Below, piece after piece: positions 6,002 to 10,101 of a stretch of DNA of 10,101 nucleotides; the first letter of the stretch is position 1; every line of letters starts with the position of its first letter. The translations under genes and the position numbers were made by a program. The notes under the pieces were generated by a model. That model was not told the origin of the DNA and did not search any database. It saw nothing but the letters and a program-made list of their open reading frames with translations. Source of the stretch: Nitrospira sp. (GTDB lineage Bacteria > Nitrospirota > Nitrospiria > Nitrospirales > Nitrospiraceae); NCBI GenBank assembly GCA_012032965.1, contig JAAUPT010000028.1, positions 1-10,101 on the forward strand, written 5' to 3'.

Positions 6002-7551
6002 ATGACTCCCCCACATATTTCACAAATTCCCCGTTGGTTTTTGCTCCTGACCGCTCTCGTGACCGGCGCAGTGGTCATGGCATTGGAATCCTAGGTAGTC
6101 GCCTGTTGGCGCCGGTATTCGGCAGTTCGTTGTTCGTGTGGGGCGCCTTGATAGGAGTGATTCTGGCCGCCATGAGCAGCGGGTACGCGTTCGGTGGTTG
6201 GATCTCCGACCGCTATACCGATGGGCGGGTGCTGGCGGCGCTTTTATTATTTTCTGGAGCCTGGACGTTTCTCATCGCGTGGGCAAACCAACCCATTCTC
6301 TTCGAAATCGAGAAATTGGTACAAGACCCGCGCTGGGGCCCCTGCCTTGCGGCAACCGTTCTGCTTGCACCACCAGCGTTCGGGCTCAGCGGTGTGCTTC
6401 CAGCCATGTTGAGACTGGCGGTGGCAGACATCGATCACCTCGGTCGACAAACCGGGCGTATGATCGCTCTTTCGACCGTGGGGAGCTTGGCCGGAACCTG
6501 GGGAACGGCGTTCTTCTTCCTCTCTTGGCTCGGAAGTCAATCGTTGGTCGCATGGCTAGGCGGTATCCAGGTAGGGCTTGGGATCTTGTGGCTCGTGAAA
6601 GGAACCTCGGCCAGCCGGATCGTCCTGCTGATCGTTCTGAGCTGTTGCGCCTTACTGGTAACAACCGCCCTTTACCCACTCCAACGATTGAAGGTCCCCA
6701 TCCATCAAGAGGAAAGTCCTTATCAACAAGTCCGTATTCGAGAAGACGAGCTGTTTCGATATCTGGTGTTAGATCGAACGTTTCATGCCACCATGTGGAC
6801 GGCCGACCCCATGTATCTGTTTCTCCCCTACAGCCAAATGATGGTCTCCTCACTGGCACTCGCCCCACGACCACAACGCGGCCTCATTCTTGGTCACGGC
6901 GGCGGCTCGATAGCCAAATGGCTGGCCAAGTATTGGCCGGCGTTGGAAGTGGATATCGTGGAGTTCGACCCGGTTGTGGTCCGCATGGCGGAAGAGTATT
7001 TCGAATATCATCCCCCGGCCAACCATCATGTTTTCGTAAGAGACGGGCGGGCGTTTCTGAATGCCACGGACCGCACCTACGATCTCATGTGGATCGATGC
7101 GTTCGCACGAGACATGATTCCCTTTCATCTCACCACGGCAGAGTTCTACTCCTTAGTACGGACTCGTTTGAACCCGGACGGAGTCCTTGCGGTCAACCTG
7201 GCATCATCGGGAAAAGAGGGAGATCTTGCCCGAGCTGCGGCAGTTGTCCAAACCATGAAACAGGCCTTCCCAGCTCTTATGACGTTCGCTGTCGAAGGCC
7301 CATGGAAAACAGGGATGACCCCGGCCAAAAATTTGATCTTTTTTGGGGGGCATCTCATCGAAACAGAATCGGTACACCAGATCGAGACAAGGATCTCTGA
7401 AATGGCACTGCGTCAGCGATTACCGATGGAAACCATCGCGCTACTCAGCACCCGCCGAATTGAACCGTGGCCTTCCGGAGTCATATTGAGCGACGACTTT
7501 GCTCCCTACGATCTTCTTCTTGGGCGAGAACGATCACAGTTGGTGGAATAA
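6002..7551 (+). CDS. Seven-TM membrane protein with C-terminal spermidine-synthase-like domain, apparent frameshift near 6087
   Basis: This belongs to the fused membrane/SpeE-like family often annotated as spermidine synthase; the actual substrate is uncertain. From ATG 6002 the frame encodes a hydrophobic helix ending TALVTGAVVMALE and then hits TAG at 6092. The rest, starting ILGSRLLAPVFGSS, is in the frame one base earlier, from 6088. Joining them at GAA/ATC restores the family-typical MALEILGSRLLAP and a 516-residue protein. In that numbering about seven TM helices fill residues 12-230. The SpeE-like domain follows, with ESPYQQVRI (~238), the SAM-type loop GLILGHGGGS (~294-303), VEFDP (E321, D323), VRDGRAF (D348) and YDLMWIDAFARDMIP (D366). 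The aminopropyltransferase-type D-x-x-D-P signature is not seen, so polyamine synthesis is doubtful. An open frame also runs from TTG 5938, but it encodes a polar N-terminus without TM1 and looks spurious. Either the gene is recently mutated or one A is missing from the sequence. Confidence 0.8.
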
Positions 7552-7575
7552 CACGCACAACAACTAGAGCGATCT

Positions 7576-7592
7576 GTTCCTACTGTAGGAAC
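7576..7592. terminator. Short hairpin between the convergent SpeE-like and otsB genes
   Basis: GTTCCTA-CTG-TAGGAAC is a perfect 7-bp stem with a 3-nt loop, in the 73-bp gap between two converging stop codons. No T tract follows on either strand, so it is at best a weak bidirectional terminator or an RNA-end stabiliser. Position is the main support. Confidence 0.35.
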
Positions 7593-7624
7593 ACACCGCA
7601 CCAGTCGTTCCAGGCGTGCGTAGA

Positions 7625-8383
7625 TTAACCGCACTTTTCTGCCAGCAATCGTAACACCTGTGTAATTTCGGTCTGACGTTTCAGGAAAAACCGAGCGGAT
7701 GAGGTGTTCTTCTTCCCGATCCTCACGGTCAGGATGCGGTGATCGCCCAAGCCAAACACGTCTTCATCGGTTTCGTCGTCCCCCACATAGAGGGCAGTTG
7801 TACAGCCAAGTCGCCGCATGCATTCCAACAACGCGGTTCCCTTGTGCCACGCCGACGAAGGCATGACATTGACGACCGATTTGCCTAGAACGATCCGAGG
7901 AGAAGGAGATAATTCAGCCACAATACGTGAGATCAACGCTCGGGCCGCATGACGCTGATCAGCTGTTCGATAATGAAATGAGAACGAATAGGACTTCGGC
8001 TCGACGAGCACCCCGGACCGGGCCAATTCAGCCTGAAAGTGATCGGTGATTAGTTGGAGCCATCTGTGGCAAGTCTCTCGGACAAGCTGCATGTCCTCCA
8101 GCACAACATGCGAGCCTTCTGAACCATGGTTTCCGATCAAGTAAGGCACGGTTGTCCCAATACGTGATCGCAAATCTTCCAATGAACGCCCTGAGATAAC
8201 AGCGGTCGGAGCGCGTTTCACGAGTGCCTCGAGCCAGGAACGCACGGAGCGCCCCAGGCGAGCGGCAGACGGATCAGGAACGATCTTGGCTAACGTCCCA
8301 TCGAAATCAAACGCATAGAGGGAACGCCCCTTTAGGAGCAATTCAAGATTTTCTCTTCCTTTGTCCGTCAAGAGATAATCCAT
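7625..8383 (-). CDS. otsB: Trehalose-6-phosphate phosphatase
   Basis: This HAD-superfamily phosphatase converts trehalose-6-phosphate to trehalose, the second step of the OtsAB pathway, in the cytoplasm. The 252 residues fit the family. HAD motif I is AFDFDGTL, with nucleophile D26 and general acid D28. Motif II is AVISGRS (S64), followed by the family-typical GNHGSE (84-89). Motif III is WHKG (K181) and motif IV is GDDETDEDVF (201-210), which binds Mg2+. All catalytic residues are present. The ATG at 8383 has GGGAGGAG at 8385-8392. The SD is strong in sequence but closely spaced, and no other in-frame ATG fits the fold. It lies 22 bp downstream of otsA on the same strand, so the pair is almost certainly co-transcribed and the SD falls in that gap. 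Confidence 0.96.
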   Translation of the reverse strand: MDYLLTDKGRENLELLLKGRSLYAFDFDGTLAKIVPDPSAARLGRSVRSWLEALVKRAPTAVISGRSLEDLRSRIGTTVPYLIGNHGSEGSHVVLEDMQLVRETCHRWLQLITDHFQAELARSGVLVEPKSYSFSFHYRTADQRHAARALISRIVAELSPSPRIVLGKSVVNVMPSSAWHKGTALLECMRRLGCTTALYVGDDETDEDVFGLGDHRILTVRIGKKNTSSARFFLKRQTEITQVLRLLAEKCG

Positions 8384-8405
8384 GCTCCTCCCGTCCAGTG
8401 CCAGC

Positions 8406-10101
8406 TCAGCTCAACACACTCGCCCGTCCCACCTGCTTCCTCACTCGTTCCTTTTGTCGCATACGCGCCGCATCCATGAGCATACGACCAGCCCAACGAT
8501 ACACATTGAATTCTTGAATCAGTCCACGCATGCTCTGCATCCGAGTCCGCTGCTCCCCCTTCGGCATGGTCAACGCCAGGTGAAGGGCTGCAGCAAATTG
8601 ATCGATGTCGTATGGATTGATCACCAGTGCTTCCGTCAACTCGCGAGCCGCACCGGCGAATTGGCTCAAGATCAAAACCCCTTGCTCATCGTCACGGGCG
8701 CCTACAAACTCCTTGGCGACGAGATTCATTCCGTCATGGAGACTGCTCACCACACACACGTCCGCGCCACGGTAACACTCGTAGACCTGAGTCGGTTCGT
8801 GGTGTTCGATTCGCAGGCAGATGGGCTGATAGCCGTCCCAACCAAACCGCTTGTTGATCTGCTCCGCCAAAGCGGAGACTTGATTGGCAAAATGATTGTA
8901 CTGTTCGATTTCCCCGCGACTGGGCGCCGCGACCTGAAGAAACGTAAATCTCCCAATCCATTCCGGCTGAAGTTCCAGCAATCGTTCCACGGCCATAAAC
9001 CGTTCCAAGATTCCTTTGGTGTAGTCAAGGCGCTCCACCCCAAGCCCGATACGGCGATCAGCCGGTATCCCATAGGCCTCTCGCAAGCTGACACGGCATT
9101 CCGGAACCGGTTTTTGATCACCGATCCATTGGATGGGCCACTCAATGGAAATCGGATAAGGGTTGACCGCCGTCATCTTGCTTCCGTAGGAGATCGTCGA
9201 ACTGTTTCGATCGATACGCGCCTCAAGAATGCGATCGACGCTATCAATAAAATTGTTGCAATGTACGCGAGTGTGAAATCCCAAGATACTGCTTCCGAGC
9301 AGCCCTTGCAGAATTTCCTCGCGCCAGGGACAGATCCCAAAACTTTCTGAGTTCGGCCAGGGGATATGCCAGAACATGATGATCGTCGCATTCGGCAACC
9401 AAGCTCGAATCAATCTCGGAAGCAGCGCAAAATGGTAGTCCTGAACGAGCACAACCGGATTGTCGGTCGTGGCCTCCTCATAGACAGCCTGTGCAAACCG
9501 TTCGTTGACGGCCACATAGTGTTTCCAATCCGATGAACGGAATGTAGGTCGGACATGGGCTGTGTGGCAGAGTGGCCATAACCCCTCATTCGCAAATCCA
9601 TAGTAGTATCCCTGCTCTTCTTCTGCCGTCAGCCATACCCGCCGAATTTGATAAGTCGGATGGGAAGGCGGGACGCCGACATGGTTTCGTTCGTCCACCA
9701 CGGCCCGATCCGCCGATCCGTTCCCGTGCGCGACCCAGGTGCCGGAACAGGCCCGCATCACCGGCTCGAGCGCCGACACCAAGCCGCTTGCCGGCACCTG
9801 CACCACAATGTTCTGATCCTGCCAATTATGGGCGTAGGGCTGCCGATTGGAGACAATCAGGACTTGGTCGCCGGCAAGTTGCTCATGCAGTATCGATCTG
9901 AGGCTGGCTGGACTCCACGAAACCTGACTTTCATCACGCATGCGGCGATCGGCTTCAAGCGCTCGCACCAAGGACCGCAGATCTTTCGCCAGTGGCTGGA
10001 GTTCCGGCGCATGATCTTCGTGCCTGAGCGAGGCCAGAAGCCCTTCTCCCTTCAGCATAGCTCGCACACTCGAAAGCCACCCGTGCCAACTGAGGTGTGC
10101 T
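8406..10101 (-). CDS. otsA: Trehalose-6-phosphate synthase (GT20), N-terminus beyond the window edge
   Basis: This enzyme transfers glucose from UDP-glucose to glucose-6-phosphate, giving trehalose-6-phosphate. Counting from the GTG at 10067 (553 residues), the GT20 core starts with VLIVSNRQPY (~69-78). It continues with YYYGFANEGLWPLCH (~154), VLVQDYHFALLPRLI (D210), FWHIPWPNSESFGICPW (~232), the UDP/phosphate-binding GVERLDYTKGI (R346, K351) and SSLHDGMNLVAKEF (D445). The key residues of the family are all visible. The frame is not closed at 10067: it stays open to the right edge, where the preceding residues read AHLSWHGWLSS. Some 70 or more residues outside GT20, with a charged helical segment PLAKDLRSLVRALEADRRMR, precede the core. 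This is therefore a long-form OtsA whose start and any sensor or membrane segment lie off-window. The 3' end is 22 bp from otsB. E. coli OtsA begins its catalytic fold almost at residue 1, so the extension is a real difference. Confidence 0.95.
   Translation of the reverse strand, partial: AHLSWHGWLSSVRAMLKGEGLLASLRHEDHAPELQPLAKDLRSLVRALEADRRMRDESQVSWSPASLRSILHEQLAGDQVLIVSNRQPYAHNWQDQNIVVQVPASGLVSALEPVMRACSGTWVAHGNGSADRAVVDERNHVGVPPSHPTYQIRRVWLTAEEEQGYYYGFANEGLWPLCHTAHVRPTFRSSDWKHYVAVNERFAQAVYEEATTDNPVVLVQDYHFALLPRLIRAWLPNATIIMFWHIPWPNSESFGICPWREEILQGLLGSSILGFHTRVHCNNFIDSVDRILEARIDRNSSTISYGSKMTAVNPYPISIEWPIQWIGDQKPVPECRVSLREAYGIPADRRIGLGVERLDYTKGILERFMAVERLLELQPEWIGRFTFLQVAAPSRGEIEQYNHFANQVSALAEQINKRFGWDGYQPICLRIEHHEPTQVYECYRGADVCVVSSLHDGMNLVAKEFVGARDDEQGVLILSQFAGAARELTEALVINPYDIDQFAAALHLALTMPKGEQRTRMQSMRGLIQEFNVYRWAGRMLMDAARMRQKERVRKQVGRASVLS

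Noticed and set aside
5938..6087. TTG 5938 as the start of the SpeE-like protein
   Set aside because: It would give a polar 50-residue leader and no first TM helix, and it sits inside the candidate promoter. The ATG 6002 frame encodes the expected TM1, so a frameshift explains the data better.
6088..6096. Programmed -1 ribosomal frameshifting in the SpeE-like gene
   Set aside because: The junction sequence TTGGAATCC contains no standard slippery heptamer and no obvious strong downstream hairpin was seen by eye. A mutation or sequence error is simpler.
6138..7400. A 420-codon open frame overlapping the SpeE-like gene on the same strand
   Set aside because: It is out of frame with the conserved membrane and SAM-domain motifs and its translation is Arg/Gly/Ser-rich and low-complexity, typical of a shadow frame in GC-rich DNA.
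8382..9350. A 322-codon open frame on the + strand opposite otsA
   Set aside because: It lies antisense to clear GT20 catalytic motifs, has no recognisable domain or start signal, and its composition is that of a reverse-strand shadow.

Overview
The window looks like chromosomal DNA from a Gram-negative-type bacterium of moderately high GC, most plausibly a Nitrospira-like member of Nitrospirota. That assignment is inference. It rests on the array of E-Z/PBS-lyase-type HEAT-repeat genes, a long-form OtsA and a membrane SpeE-like protein, and there is no rRNA or marker gene here to confirm it. Nothing suggests a phage, plasmid, transposon or CRISPR locus.

Left region (1-4474, + strand): five tandem genes encode HEAT-repeat proteins. 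The first is cut by the left window edge. Gaps are 28 bp, 5 bp, an 8-bp overlap (ATGACTGA) and 26 bp, so they look like one operon whose promoter lies outside the window. The proteins consist almost wholly of ~31-residue helical repeats built on 'VRxxAAxALGxIGDxRAVxPLIxAL'. A subset of repeats carries Trp in the inter-repeat turn (D-x-W-x-V-R), and four of the five proteins end in a similar G-W/Y-x-P cap. The fifth fuses a small beta-rich N-terminal domain to HEAT repeats. No signal peptides or membrane segments are visible, so cytoplasmic scaffold or adaptor roles are likely. Their partners cannot be named from sequence.

Middle region: ugd (UDP-glucose 6-dehydrogenase, - strand) converges on the HEAT operon with only 17 bp between stop codons. 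It is divergent from a seven-TM membrane protein with a C-terminal spermidine-synthase-like domain (+ strand). The shared 190-bp intergenic region holds a plausible sigma70-type promoter for each direction. The SpeE-like gene carries an apparent one-base frameshift near 6087: the conserved first TM helix lies in one frame and the rest of the protein in another.

Right region (7625-10101, - strand): otsA (trehalose-6-phosphate synthase) is followed 22 bp later by otsB (trehalose-6-phosphate phosphatase), the two-step route from UDP-glucose and glucose-6-phosphate to trehalose. The otsA frame is open to the right window edge and has a long N-terminal region outside the GT20 fold, so its true start is off-window.

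Ugd and OtsA both use UDP-glucose: Ugd sends it to UDP-glucuronate for surface polysaccharide and OtsA to trehalose. The HEAT array is the least explained part of the window. The frameshift is the clearest anomaly.
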